This document shows positions 24,572 to 33,704 of a stretch of DNA of 64,000 nucleotides, piece by piece. The notes under the pieces were generated by a model that worked only from the letters and a program-made list of their open reading frames with translations, was not told where the DNA came from and did no database searches. Both the position numbers and the translations under genes were made by a program. Position 1 is the first letter of the stretch, and every line of letters starts with the position of its first letter. The stretch covers positions 124,001 through 188,000 of the forward strand of contig NZ_FUXZ01000002.1 in the NCBI RefSeq assembly GCF_900167115.1. The letters are read 5' to 3'. The DNA is from Eubacterium uniforme. GTDB taxonomy: Bacteria > Bacillota > Clostridia > Lachnospirales > Lachnospiraceae.

Positions 24572-26326
24572 ATGTTTTACGGCGATGATGTGATAAATGA
24601 GGTAATTGAAAAAAATGATATAGTTGACGTTGTATCATCATATGTTAAGCTCAAAAAATCAGGCGCTAATTATTTTGGATTATGTCCATTTCATAATGAA
24701 AAATCGCCTTCTTTCTGCGTTTCGCCAGCTAAACAGATGTTTTACTGTTTTGGATGTGGTGAAGGTGGAAGTGTAATAACCTTTGTAATGAAATATGAGA
24801 ACTATTCATTTGCTGAGGCGTTAAAGTTTCTTGCTGAAAAGGCTGGAATGCAATTACCAGAAGGAGAGGTTTCTGAGGAAAGTAAAAGAAATGCTGATAT
24901 TAGAAATAAAATCCTTGAGGTTAATGTTTTATCAGCTAGATATTATTATCATATTTTGGTAAATGGAAATGATAAATCCGGACTTGATTATTTTAAGGGT
25001 AGAGAGTTATCTGATGATACAATAAAGAAGTTTGGTTTAGGATACACTGGAAAGAAAAGTTCTTTGTATCAGTATGTTAAGAGTAAGGGATATTCAGATG
25101 ATATTCTTAAGGAAACTGGACTTTTTGTTTTTGATGAAAAAGGCGTTTATGATAAATTCTGGAATAGAGTAATGTTTCCAATTTTTGATGTGAATAATAA
25201 AGTGATTGCATTTGGTGGTAGAGTGCTTGGAGATGCTAAGCCTAAGTATGTTAATTCTAATGAAACGAAAGTTTTTAACAAAAGTAATAATATGTATGGT
25301 TTAAATCTTGCAAGAACATCTAGAAGTGATTATATGCTTATTTGCGAAGGATATATGGATGTTATATCACTTCATCAGGCTGGTTTTAATATGGCTGTTG
25401 CTGCACTTGGTACATCGCTTACAATTGGACATGCTAATCTTGTTAAGAGATATGCTAAGAAAGTCATACTTACTTTTGATAGTGATGAAGCTGGTACAAA
25501 AGCTGCACTTCGTGCTATTCCAATATTCTTAAATGCTGGATTATCTGTTAAAGTTCTTAATATGAAACCATATAAAGATCCAGATGAGTTTATTAAAAAT
25601 CTTGGTAAAGAAGAATTTCAAAAAAGAATTGATGAAGCTGAGAATTATTTTATTTTTAAGATTAAGCAGCTCGAGAAAAACTATGACATAAATACTCCTG
25701 ATGGTAAGACTGATTTTTATAAAGAAATAGCAAATGAACTTTCAAATTTCGGTGAGGAACTTGAAAGAAATAATTATATTGAGGCAGTAAGTAGAGAGTT
25801 TTCTATTGATAGAAAGCAGTTATCAGATCTTGTTACTAAGATGCTTTATAAACCTAAGAAGGCAACTTCGTATGATAAAGAAATTGATAATAGAAATAAA
25901 ATGGTTGATGAAGAAGATGATGCAATATTAACTTCTCAAAGACTTTTGCTTACATGGTTAATTGAAGAACCAGCTATTTATGATAAGATTATAAAGTATG
26001 TAAATTCTACTGATTTTACAGATGAATTTTATAAGGATGTTGCTGATAAAGTTTTTAAACAATTTGCTGAAGGTAAGGTTAATCCTGTATTGATTATTAA
26101 TTCGTATGAAGATGAGCAGATGCATAAAAAAGTTGCAAGAATTTTTAATAGTGAATTAAACAGTGAACTTAATGACAAGGAAAGAGAAAAAGCTCTTAAT
26201 GAAATTGTTATTAATATTAAACTTAATAGTATTAGAAATAAACAGAGTACAACAACTGATTTAAATGAATATCAGATGTTGATGAATTTAGAAGAAGAGA
26301 TTAAGAACATAAATATCAAATTATAA
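24572..26326 (+). CDS. dnaG: DNA primase
   Basis: Makes RNA primers at the replication fork. The 584-residue protein has the N-terminal CHCC zinc ribbon (C38, H41, C59, C62 in GLCPFHNEKSPSF and CFGCGEGG). The TOPRIM catalytic core has E259 in LICEGYMDV and D303/D305 in TFDSDEAGT. A C-terminal DnaB-interacting region runs from about residue 430. It starts 9 bases after dgt. In most Firmicutes rpoD (sigA) is directly downstream; here trmK follows instead. Confidence 0.97.
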   Translation: MFYGDDVINEVIEKNDIVDVVSSYVKLKKSGANYFGLCPFHNEKSPSFCVSPAKQMFYCFGCGEGGSVITFVMKYENYSFAEALKFLAEKAGMQLPEGEVSEESKRNADIRNKILEVNVLSARYYYHILVNGNDKSGLDYFKGRELSDDTIKKFGLGYTGKKSSLYQYVKSKGYSDDILKETGLFVFDEKGVYDKFWNRVMFPIFDVNNKVIAFGGRVLGDAKPKYVNSNETKVFNKSNNMYGLNLARTSRSDYMLICEGYMDVISLHQAGFNMAVAALGTSLTIGHANLVKRYAKKVILTFDSDEAGTKAALRAIPIFLNAGLSVKVLNMKPYKDPDEFIKNLGKEEFQKRIDEAENYFIFKIKQLEKNYDINTPDGKTDFYKEIANELSNFGEELERNNYIEAVSREFSIDRKQLSDLVTKMLYKPKKATSYDKEIDNRNKMVDEEDDAILTSQRLLLTWLIEEPAIYDKIIKYVNSTDFTDEFYKDVADKVFKQFAEGKVNPVLIINSYEDEQMHKKVARIFNSELNSELNDKEREKALNEIVINIKLNSIRNKQSTTTDLNEYQMLMNLEEEIKNINIKL

Positions 26327-26397
26327 TTTTATGAGAATGTGTTTGACATTATATTTTTAAGTGAAATAAAATTTATAGGAAAAGATAGGAATCAATT

Positions 26398-27264
26398 ATG
26401 AATATATCAAATAGATTAAAAAGCGTTGCCAATATGGTTGCGTTTAAGACGTGTGTTGACGTGGGAACAGATCATGGTTATGTTCCGATTTATTTGTGCT
26501 TAAATAATATATGTGATTATGTTATAGCCATGGATATTAACAGAGGTCCTTTGAGTGTATGCTTTGATAATATTCAAAAGTATAGACTTTCAGATAGAAT
26601 ATATACAAGACTTTGTGATGGACTATCTGATTATGATGCTGGGGAAGCTGAAACAGTTGTTATATCAGGCATGGGTGGATTGCTAATTGAAAAGATTTTA
26701 TCTAGAGATATTGAACTTGCAAAGAGTTTTAAACAGTTAGTATTATCTCCTCAAGGCGATGAAAAAGTAGTAAGAAAATTTTTGAAAGAAAATGGATTTA
26801 CTATTGAAAAAGAAGATATGATTTTTGATGAAGGAAAGTATTATTTAATTATAGATGCTAGATATTATCAAAATGATACTAAGTCAGATGAGAAATTGTT
26901 GGATGAAGAATTGTCTGATGATGAAATAGATAATAAGAATGATATAGAGATAGATAATTCTAAAGAGGATATTGAGACTATTAATGAAGATGAAAATGAT
27001 CATGAAGAAGAAAAATTAGTAGAAGAAATTAAGGAATGCTTTGGTGAATATTTAGTTGAAAATAAGAACAAAGTATTTGTTGAATATGTTACTAAAGAAC
27101 ATAGAAATTATAGTTTTATTTTAGAATGCTTAAAAGAAAAAGAAGCAGAAAACAAGGTTGATAGTACAAAGAATCGTATGATAGAGATTGAAAAGTATGT
27201 TAACTTATTAGAAAAAACTATGGATATTATGGGGGTTAGTTATGAGCGAGGAAGTAAAAACTAA
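26398..27264 (+). CDS. trmK: tRNA (adenine22-N1)-methyltransferase with acidic insertion
   Basis: Methylates N1 of A22 in tRNAs using SAM. The Rossmann SAM site is VDVGTDHGYVPIYL (about 22-35), followed by MDINRGPL and a late VVISGMGGLLIEKIL and LVLSPQGDEKVVRKFL. The 288-residue length exceeds the usual ~230. The extra ~45 residues form a very acidic, Asp/Glu/Asn-rich insertion around residues 163-205. The N-terminal domain looks intact. The 3' end overlaps the next gene by 23 bases. It occupies the slot behind dnaG where rpoD is usually found. Confidence 0.88.
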   Translation: MNISNRLKSVANMVAFKTCVDVGTDHGYVPIYLCLNNICDYVIAMDINRGPLSVCFDNIQKYRLSDRIYTRLCDGLSDYDAGEAETVVISGMGGLLIEKILSRDIELAKSFKQLVLSPQGDEKVVRKFLKENGFTIEKEDMIFDEGKYYLIIDARYYQNDTKSDEKLLDEELSDDEIDNKNDIEIDNSKEDIETINEDENDHEEEKLVEEIKECFGEYLVENKNKVFVEYVTKEHRNYSFILECLKEKEAENKVDSTKNRMIEIEKYVNLLEKTMDIMGVSYERGSKN

Positions 27265-28873
27265 TAAGGTTAAATTAGCTGATTTAGCTAAGGATGCACA
27301 GAAGGATTTTGAATATGACATTGTGCTTGCAAAGGTTGATGGAAAACTCATGGAGTTAAATAACTATGTTAAGCAGGATGCAGAGATTGAATTCTTAACT
27401 ACAGAAACCACATATGGTAATGATGCATATAGAAGAAGCATGACATTACTTTTACTTAAATCATTTCATGATGTATTAGGTAATAAGAATGTTGAAGAAA
27501 TCAGAGTACAATATTCTGTAAGTAAAGGATATTATTGTACTTACAAAGGTTCTGAAGAATTAAGTGAGAATCTTTTAAAAAGAGTTTCTGATAGAATGAA
27601 GGAACTTGTAGATGCTAAAATCGATATAACAAAGAAAACTGTTAAAATTGGATATGCCATGAGTCAGTTTAGAAAACATGGCATGCTTGAGAAGGAAAAG
27701 TTATTTAGATATAGACGTTCTTCACAAGTTAATCTTTATGATATAAATGGTTTTGAAGATTATTATTATGGATATATGGTAATGAATACAAGTTACCTTA
27801 AGTATTTTGATTTATTTTTGTATGATGAAGGGTTTGTTCTTCAAATGCCAGTTAAAGAAAATCCAACTGTTGTTCCAGAATTTGAGCCACAGGATAAAGT
27901 TGCAGCAACTCTTAAGGGAACTGCTTCATGGGGTGAAATGTTTGGAATTAAAGGTGTTGCAGATTTAAATGAATGTATTACTAAAAAACAAATTGCGGAT
28001 ATGATATTAGTTCAGGAAGCTGTATTTGAAAAGAAGATAGCTGAACTTGCAAATGAAATTCATGAAAAAAATTGTAAGTTTGTAATGATAGCTGGTCCAT
28101 CATCATCTGGTAAAACTACATTCTCACATAGACTAAGTGTTCAACTTATGGCTATAGGAATGAGACCACATCCAATTCCAGTTGATAATTATTTCGTAAA
28201 TAGAGATAAGACACCTCTTGATGAAAACGGTGAAAAAGATTATGAAAGTCTTTTGGCAATAGATGTTAAACAGCTTAATGAAGACTTAGCGAATCTTCTT
28301 GATGGAAAGAAGGTTGAACTTCCAGAGTATAACTTTATTTCTGGTGAAAGAGAATACAAAGGTAATTACTTGCAACTTGATGAAGGTGATGTTCTTGTTT
28401 TAGAAGGTATTCATTGTTTGAATGATTTGTTAACATATGCCATACCAAGAGAAAAGAAGTTTAAAATATATTTATCAGCTCTTACAGTATTAAATCTTGA
28501 TGAGCATACAAGAATACCAACTACAGAAGCAAGAATGCTAAGACGTATGGTTAGAGATGCTAGAACAAGAGGAATTAATGCTACAGAAACCATTAAGAGA
28601 TGGGCATCTGTTAGAAGAGGTGAAGATAAGCATATATTCCCATATCAGGAAGAAGCGAATGAAGTTTTTAATTCATCACTTATATATGAACTTGGAGTAT
28701 TAAAACAATATGTTGAACCATTGTTATATAGTGTTGATCCAAATTGCCCAGAATACACTGAGGCTAAAAAACTTTTAAAATTCTTGGATTATTTCTTGGG
28801 AATAAATAGTGAACTAGTACCACATAATTCAATTATTAGAGAATTTATCGGTGGTAGCGTATTTAATTGTTAA
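27242..28873 (+). CDS. nucleoside kinase of the uridine kinase / phosphoribulokinase family
   Basis: The 543-residue protein has an N-terminal region of about 270 residues resembling the TGS/SAD-type front of threonyl-tRNA synthetase-related kinases. A P-loop kinase domain with Walker A G285-PSSSGKT292 (GPSSSGKTTFSHRL) and the uridine-kinase-like LEGIHCLN segment follows. It would phosphorylate a nucleoside (uridine or cytidine are likely) with ATP or GTP. This two-part architecture is common in Clostridia. The start overlaps trmK by 23 bases, with GGGGG close upstream. RNase P RNA follows on the same strand. Confidence 0.82.
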   Translation: MSEEVKTNKVKLADLAKDAQKDFEYDIVLAKVDGKLMELNNYVKQDAEIEFLTTETTYGNDAYRRSMTLLLLKSFHDVLGNKNVEEIRVQYSVSKGYYCTYKGSEELSENLLKRVSDRMKELVDAKIDITKKTVKIGYAMSQFRKHGMLEKEKLFRYRRSSQVNLYDINGFEDYYYGYMVMNTSYLKYFDLFLYDEGFVLQMPVKENPTVVPEFEPQDKVAATLKGTASWGEMFGIKGVADLNECITKKQIADMILVQEAVFEKKIAELANEIHEKNCKFVMIAGPSSSGKTTFSHRLSVQLMAIGMRPHPIPVDNYFVNRDKTPLDENGEKDYESLLAIDVKQLNEDLANLLDGKKVELPEYNFISGEREYKGNYLQLDEGDVLVLEGIHCLNDLLTYAIPREKKFKIYLSALTVLNLDEHTRIPTTEARMLRRMVRDARTRGINATETIKRWASVRRGEDKHIFPYQEEANEVFNSSLIYELGVLKQYVEPLLYSVDPNCPEYTEAKKLLKFLDYFLGINSELVPHNSIIREFIGGSVFNC

Positions 28874-28886
28874 TATGTTTAAACTT

Positions 28887-29226
28887 GAGTGGAGCAAATG
28901 ATCGCGTGTACTATTGCCGAAAGGACGTGCACGAGGAAAGTCCGGGCTTCGCAGGGCAGGATGCCGGATAACGTCCGGTGGAGGTGACTCTAAGGAAAGT
29001 GCAACAGAAATTAAACCGCCTTTTAAAGGTAAGGGTGAAATGGCAGTGTAAGAGACTACCGCTTTGGTGGTAACATCAAGGGTCAGTGTAAACCCCATCT
29101 GAAGCAAGACTGAATAGAAAGTTGGTTGCCCGCCTATATCTTTCGGGTAGGTCGCTTGACTTTATTGGTAACAATAAAGCTAGATAGATGATCATTCTAG
29201 ACATAACCCGGCTTATCGCTCCACTC
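28887..29226 (+). ncRNA. rnpB: RNase P RNA
   Basis: Catalytic RNA that matures tRNA 5' ends. The terminal stem GAGTGGAGC / GCTCCACTC closes the molecule. The universally conserved elements are present in order: GAGGAAAGTCCGGGC near the 5' end, GGTAAGGGTGAAA in the middle and ACATAACCCGGCTTA just before the 3' stem. The length is about 340 nt and the layout looks like the ancestral (type A) form typical of Clostridia. It starts 14 bases after the kinase stop, so it is either co-transcribed or has a promoter inside that gene. Confidence 0.95.
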
Positions 29227-29492
29227 ATTATATAATTATATAAAATTGAATAAATTTGTTATATTTTGACAGAAATTTCATTTTTTTGGCAGATTTATGA
29301 AAGAACAATTAAAATCAAATTGGTAAAATTGCACAAAAATATGGTCAATAATATATTGAATCAAACAATAAAATGTAGTATTTTAACAAAAAATAGTGAA
29401 AAAAGCATAAAATTTTACAAAAATTGTATTTAGTGTTATAATTTTATTATAGAAGATAGTGGGTGTACTAATGGAAAAAGGAGGTGCCTGTT
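29227..29492 (+). other. gene-free stretch between rnpB and the LRR gene
   Basis: Very AT-rich, with no open frame apart from an 11-codon frame (29471-29506) that overlaps the next start out of frame. It holds one good promoter (29414-29442) and otherwise no feature I could support. Confidence 0.5.
29414..29442 (+). promoter_or_regulatory. promoter of LRR protein gene
   Basis: TTTACA (29414-29419), 17-base spacer, TATAAT (29437-29442). Confidence 0.7.
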
Positions 29493-30962
29493 ATGATGGA
29501 AAATGAGAACTACTTACAGCAGTCAGAAGGAATGCATCTTGGTGAGACAAGTGATATTTCTCTCTCAGCATCTGCAGACAATGACACTCATCAGGCTGTT
29601 GTTGAAATGAATAATGACCCTGAGGTTGTTGTTATAGCCGAAGGAACAACAGAGATAGCGCCTAATGAGTACAAGGAGAGAGTAAATTTAAAAGAAGTAA
29701 GATTACCTAAATCTTTAGAGAAAATCGGTAAAAGAGCTTTTTATGGATGCCAAAACCTTACCGTTGTTGTTTTTGGCGGAAATGAAAAAGTGATTGAAGA
29801 TGAAGCATTTGCTAATTGTAGAGCACTTAGAAAGATTGAATTACCAGATTCACTTGAAGAGATTGGATATGGTGCTATTGAAAACTTTGAATTAGGTGGA
29901 ACAATTGCACTTACAAACTTAAAGAAACTTGGTGCTAGAAACTTTAATATTTCTAGTTCACTAAAATTTGAAGTTGGTCCAAATCTTGAAGATATCGGTA
30001 TGAGTTCATTTAACTGTGTTACAAAGATTAATGTTTCCTCAGATAATAAGAAATTTAAACTCAGAGATGGTTTATTATTAGATAGACTTGGAACTAGACT
30101 TCTTTTCTGTGAAAGAGATATGACTGATATGGTACTTGTACCAGCAACAGTTACTAAAATCGATGATTATGCATTCTATAATTGTCGTAAGATTAAAGGA
30201 GTTACAATTCCAGACGCAGTTACTGAAATTCCAGGATACGCATTTTCAGGTTGTGAAGCTTTAACTGAAGTTTATCTTCCGGGTAAACTTGAAAAGATTG
30301 CAAGATTTGCATTCTATCGTTGTAAAGCTTTAACAGAAATTAATATTCCTGGTACAGTAAAGAAAATTGAAAGTTATGCATTTGGTAGTTGTCAGGGTCT
30401 TAAGGAAGTTAAGGTTTCTGATGTATGTGAAACAAGAGGAGCTTTTGAAAGTACAGTTGTAGTTGTACCTGTACCAGCAGATCAGCTTACATTCTCATCA
30501 CATTCAAGTGCTGCAACATCTATGTCAAGTGGTTCAGCTGCTGTTAGATCTTCATCTACACCATTCAGAACTGAATCAGCTGCCGCTTACAAAGCTTCTG
30601 TTTCATCATATTCATCTGCACTTGGTTCAAATAATAATTTGGCTAATCAGAAGAGAGATGAAATTAATGATAGAAGAATGGAACAGAAGAGACAGGAGCA
30701 GATGCGTGTTAAGGAAGAAAGACAGAACGCTCAGGAAGAACTTAATGCTCGTATGAGAGAAGAGTTTATGGAAAAGAAAGATGCTCTTATGCAGAAAGTT
30801 GCATTTATTAAAGATGAATTAAGAAGAACAAGTGGTGTTAATGTTCTTAAAAAGAACAAACTTAATAATCAGCTTTATGAATGTACTATTCAGGCTATCG
30901 ATCTTAATGGTAAATATGGTACATATATTGATGAGTCAGAAAAAATTGAGATTGATGATTAA
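29493..30962 (+). CDS. leucine-rich-repeat (BspA/LRR_5-type) protein without signal peptide
   Basis: 489 residues from the ATG at 29493, eight bases after AAAGGAGG. After about 45 acidic residues come seven or so 23-residue repeats of the BspA type (..EIGKRAFYGCQNLTVV.., ..IPGTVKKIESYAFGSC..) to about residue 320. A Ser/Ala-rich linker follows, then a charged coiled coil (about 385-460; KRDEINDRRMEQKRQEQMRV). There is no signal peptide, membrane segment or sorting signal, which is odd since most such LRR proteins are cell-surface. It may be a cytoplasmic scaffold. It has its own promoter and terminator. Confidence 0.8.
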   Translation: MMENENYLQQSEGMHLGETSDISLSASADNDTHQAVVEMNNDPEVVVIAEGTTEIAPNEYKERVNLKEVRLPKSLEKIGKRAFYGCQNLTVVVFGGNEKVIEDEAFANCRALRKIELPDSLEEIGYGAIENFELGGTIALTNLKKLGARNFNISSSLKFEVGPNLEDIGMSSFNCVTKINVSSDNKKFKLRDGLLLDRLGTRLLFCERDMTDMVLVPATVTKIDDYAFYNCRKIKGVTIPDAVTEIPGYAFSGCEALTEVYLPGKLEKIARFAFYRCKALTEINIPGTVKKIESYAFGSCQGLKEVKVSDVCETRGAFESTVVVVPVPADQLTFSSHSSAATSMSSGSAAVRSSSTPFRTESAAAYKASVSSYSSALGSNNNLANQKRDEINDRRMEQKRQEQMRVKEERQNAQEELNARMREEFMEKKDALMQKVAFIKDELRRTSGVNVLKKNKLNNQLYECTIQAIDLNGKYGTYIDESEKIEIDD

Positions 30963-30974
30963 TTAAAAGATTTC

Positions 30975-31008
30975 AAGGAATCGGCAGAAATGTCGATTCC
31001 TTTTTTGT
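30975..31008 (+). terminator. terminator after LRR protein gene
   Basis: Stem AAGGAATCG / CGATTCCTT, extendable by G-U, C-G and A-T pairs to a GAAA tetraloop, followed by six Ts. Confidence 0.88.
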
Positions 31009-31155
31009 GTTGTATAGAATTAAGTGAATTTATTTGCTGTGAATATAAAGAGAACCTATCATGTTATTATATGTATAAACTAGATTTATAAAATGTTATA
31101 TGTTATAATTACATAATTATAGTTTATGAAAAATTATTAAGTTACGAGGTTTAAT

Positions 31156-31734
31156 ATGAGAATAGGAATGGGATATGATGTCCATAAACTTGTTACGGGA
31201 CGTAAACTAATTTTAGGTGGTGTTGAAATTGAACATACACATGGTTTATTAGGGCATTCAGATGCAGATGTTTTAACTCATGCCATAATGGATAGTTTAC
31301 TTGGAGCTGCTACACTTGGAGATATCGGGAAACATTTTCCTGATACTGATGAAAAATATAAAGGTGCAGATAGTATAGAATTATTAAAACATGTTGCAAA
31401 ATTGTTAGATGATGAAGGATATATAGTTGGTAATATTGATGCTACAATTATTGCTCAGAAACCCAAAATGAGACCTTATATAGATACTATGAGAAAGAAT
31501 ATTGCTGATGCTTTATCGATTGATGTTTCTAAAGTAAATGTTAAAGCTACAACAGAAGAAGGTCTTGGGTTTACTGGAAATCTTGAAGGTATATCTTCTC
31601 AGTCTATATGTTTGCTTGAAAAAGTAGATGATTATATTTCAGATAATTATATTATTGCATCGACTGATGAAAATATAAATAATAATACTTTCAGAAACTG
31701 TAGCGGTTGTAGTGGCTGCAGTATGAATAAATAA
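31156..31734 (+). CDS. ispF: 2-C-methyl-D-erythritol 2,4-cyclodiphosphate synthase with Cys-rich tail
   Basis: Cyclises CDP-methylerythritol phosphate in the MEP isoprenoid pathway. Residues 1-157 are a complete Isp[13 protein letters not shown] (zinc ligands D8, H10), [15 protein letters not shown] with the third His, [13 protein letters not shown] and [13 protein letters not shown] near the end. About 35 extra residues follow, ending [12 protein letters not shown], with C182, C185 and C188 in a CxxCxxC array. IspF normally stops near residue 157, so this tail is unusual and might bind metal or thiols. Confidence 0.93.
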   Translation: MRIGMGYDVHKLVTGRKLILGGVEIEHTHGLLGHSDADVLTHAIMDSLLGAATLGDIGKHFPDTDEKYKGADSIELLKHVAKLLDDEGYIVGNIDATIIAQKPKMRPYIDTMRKNIADALSIDVSKVNVKATTEEGLGFTGNLEGISSQSICLLEKVDDYISDNYIIASTDENINNNTFRNCSGCSGCSMNK

Positions 31735-31783
31735 TATATAAGTTATAATAATAAGTGATAAAATAATAAACTGAATAATATTT

Positions 31784-31814
31784 CACGTGGTTAGTATTAA
31801 AATGCTACTAAGTG
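31784..31814 (+). promoter_or_regulatory. small hairpin in the cysS leader
   Basis: TTAGTA / TACTAA with flanking CAC / GTG encloses about 9 bases, 20 bases before the cysS start. It is too short to be a T-box. Function unknown. Confidence 0.3.
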
Positions 31815-31833
31815 ATACTGAAAGGATATAAAT

Positions 31834-33255
31834 ATGAAAATCTATAATACTCTTACAAGAAAAAAAGAAGAATTTGTTCCAATTGAAGAAGGAAAAGTTA
31901 AAATGTATGTATGTGGTCCTACTGTATATGATTTAATTCATATTGGTAATGCAAGACCAATGATAGTTTTTGATACATTTAGAAGATATCTTGAATATAA
32001 AGGTTATGAAGTAAAGTTTGTTTCTAACTTTACTGATGTTGATGATAAAATTATTAAAAAATCTATTGAGATGGGCATAGATTCAAAAGAAGTATCTGAA
32101 AAATTTATTGAAGAATGTAAAAAAGATATGGCATCTCTTAATGTTAGAGAAGCATCAGTTCATCCAAAAGCTACAGAAGAAATTGATGGTATGATTGATC
32201 TTATTTCTGACTTGATTGAAAAAGGATATGCTTATGAAGCTGATGGTACAGTTTATTATAGTACTAGAAGTTTTAAAGATTATGGAAAATTATCTAAGAA
32301 GAATATTGATGATTTAGAAGGTGGACATAGAGATGAAGCTCATGCATTAAAAGTTTCAGGTGAAGAAAGTAAGAGAGATCCACTTGATTTTGTTCTTTGG
32401 AAACCAAAAAAAGAGGGTGAACCTTTCTGGAAATCACCATGGTCAGAAGGTAGACCTGGATGGCATACAGAGTGTTCTGTTATGGCTAAGAAATATTTAG
32501 GCGCAAGTATTGATATTCATGCAGGTGGTGAGGATTTGATTTTCCCACATCATGAAAATGAAATTGCTCAAAGTGAAGCTTCAAACGGTGTGGAATTTTC
32601 AAAATACTGGATGCATAATGGTTTCCTTAAGATTAATAATGAAAAGATGTCCAAGTCTTTAGGTAACTTCTTTACAGTTAGAGATATAGGAAAGCATTAT
32701 GAACTTGAAGTATTAAGATTCTTTATGTTATCAGCACATTATAGAACACCTATCAACTTTAGCGATGAACTCATGGAATCAGCTAAGACTAGTCTTACAA
32801 GAATTAGAACTGCAGTTGATAATTTAAATTATCTTTATGATAATTCTACAACTGAAAATATTACTGATGATGAGAAGAGCATTCTTGAATCTGCAGATGA
32901 TTTTATTACAAAATTTGAAAATGCAATGGATGATGATTGCAATACAGCAGATGCTATTTCATCATTATTTGAACTTGTAAAATTAGCTAATGTTTCTGTT
33001 AACGAAACAAGTAGTAAGGAATTCATTAATGGATTTAAAGATAAAATTAATACAATAGCAAATGTTCTTGGAATTACTGTTGAAGTTAAGAAAGAAATGC
33101 TTGATGAAGAAATTGAAAAAATGATTGAAAAGAGAACACAGGCTAGAAAAGACCGTGATTTTGCTTTAGCTGATCAGATTAGAGATGAATTATTAAGTAA
33201 AGGAATAATTCTAGAAGATACAAGGGAAGGCGTTAAGTGGAAACGCAGTAATTAA
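31834..33255 (+). CDS. cysS: cysteinyl-tRNA synthetase
   Basis: Charges tRNA-Cys. The 473-residue class I enzyme has the zinc-Cys and HIGH region MYVCGPTVYDLIHIGNARP, WHTECSVMAKKYLG (second zinc Cys), HHENEIAQSE, and KMSKS at residues 271-275. An anticodon-binding C-terminal helical region includes TQARKDRDFALADQIRDEL. The ribosome site AAAGGA precedes the ATG. It starts a tight cluster with mrnC and rlmB, a widespread Firmicutes arrangement. Confidence 0.97.
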   Translation: MKIYNTLTRKKEEFVPIEEGKVKMYVCGPTVYDLIHIGNARPMIVFDTFRRYLEYKGYEVKFVSNFTDVDDKIIKKSIEMGIDSKEVSEKFIEECKKDMASLNVREASVHPKATEEIDGMIDLISDLIEKGYAYEADGTVYYSTRSFKDYGKLSKKNIDDLEGGHRDEAHALKVSGEESKRDPLDFVLWKPKKEGEPFWKSPWSEGRPGWHTECSVMAKKYLGASIDIHAGGEDLIFPHHENEIAQSEASNGVEFSKYWMHNGFLKINNEKMSKSLGNFFTVRDIGKHYELEVLRFFMLSAHYRTPINFSDELMESAKTSLTRIRTAVDNLNYLYDNSTTENITDDEKSILESADDFITKFENAMDDDCNTADAISSLFELVKLANVSVNETSSKEFINGFKDKINTIANVLGITVEVKKEMLDEEIEKMIEKRTQARKDRDFALADQIRDELLSKGIILEDTREGVKWKRSN

Positions 33256-33257
33256 TT

Positions 33258-33704
33258 ATGGATAATATGAATTTAGATATTTTTGAAGTTTTAAAAACCG
33301 GTTTATCTATAGAAGATGTTGCGATTGATACGTATTCACCGTTGACATTAGCATTTGTTGGGGATAATGTTTATGAATTAATTCTACGTACAAAGGTTGT
33401 TACTGATGGAAACACAGCGGTTAATAAGCTTAATAAGATGACATCTGATTTAGCTTGTGCAAAGTTTCAATGTGAACTTGTAAATGTGTTGATGGATGAG
33501 TTAAATGAGGAAGAAATTAGAGTTTTTAAGCGTGGAAGAAATGCTAAATCTAATTCAAAGGCTAAAAATGCTAGTTATAATGAATATAAGCATGCAACTG
33601 GTTTTGAAACATTAATTGGTTATTTATATTTGACGCATAATTCGGAAAGAATTTTTGAATTATTAAAAATAGGATTTTCTAAGGTGAATGGTGAAAATAG
33701 ATGA
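33258..33704 (+). CDS. mrnC: Mini-ribonuclease III
   Basis: Trims 23S rRNA precursor ends as a dimer of RNase III catalytic domains without the double-stranded RNA-binding domain. The 148 residues include LAFVGDNVYELILRTKVV (RNase III signature with the catalytic acidic residues), FKRGRNAKSNSKAKNAS (RNA-contacting loop) and EYKHATGFETLIGYLYL (second catalytic acidic site). It begins 2 bases after cysS and overlaps rlmB by four bases (ATGA). Confidence 0.94.
   Translation: MDNMNLDIFEVLKTGLSIEDVAIDTYSPLTLAFVGDNVYELILRTKVVTDGNTAVNKLNKMTSDLACAKFQCELVNVLMDELNEEEIRVFKRGRNAKSNSKAKNASYNEYKHATGFETLIGYLYLTHNSERIFELLKIGFSKVNGENR

Noticed and set aside
29471-29506. Short upstream frame overlapping the LRR gene start
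   Set aside because: Eleven codons, out of frame, and its own start has no ribosome site. It probably arises by chance from the AAAGGAGG region.
31735-31833. T-box riboswitch upstream of cysS (also checked argS and glnS leaders)
   Set aside because: The leaders are about 60-140 bases, lack the conserved T-box sequence and have no antiterminator/terminator pair.
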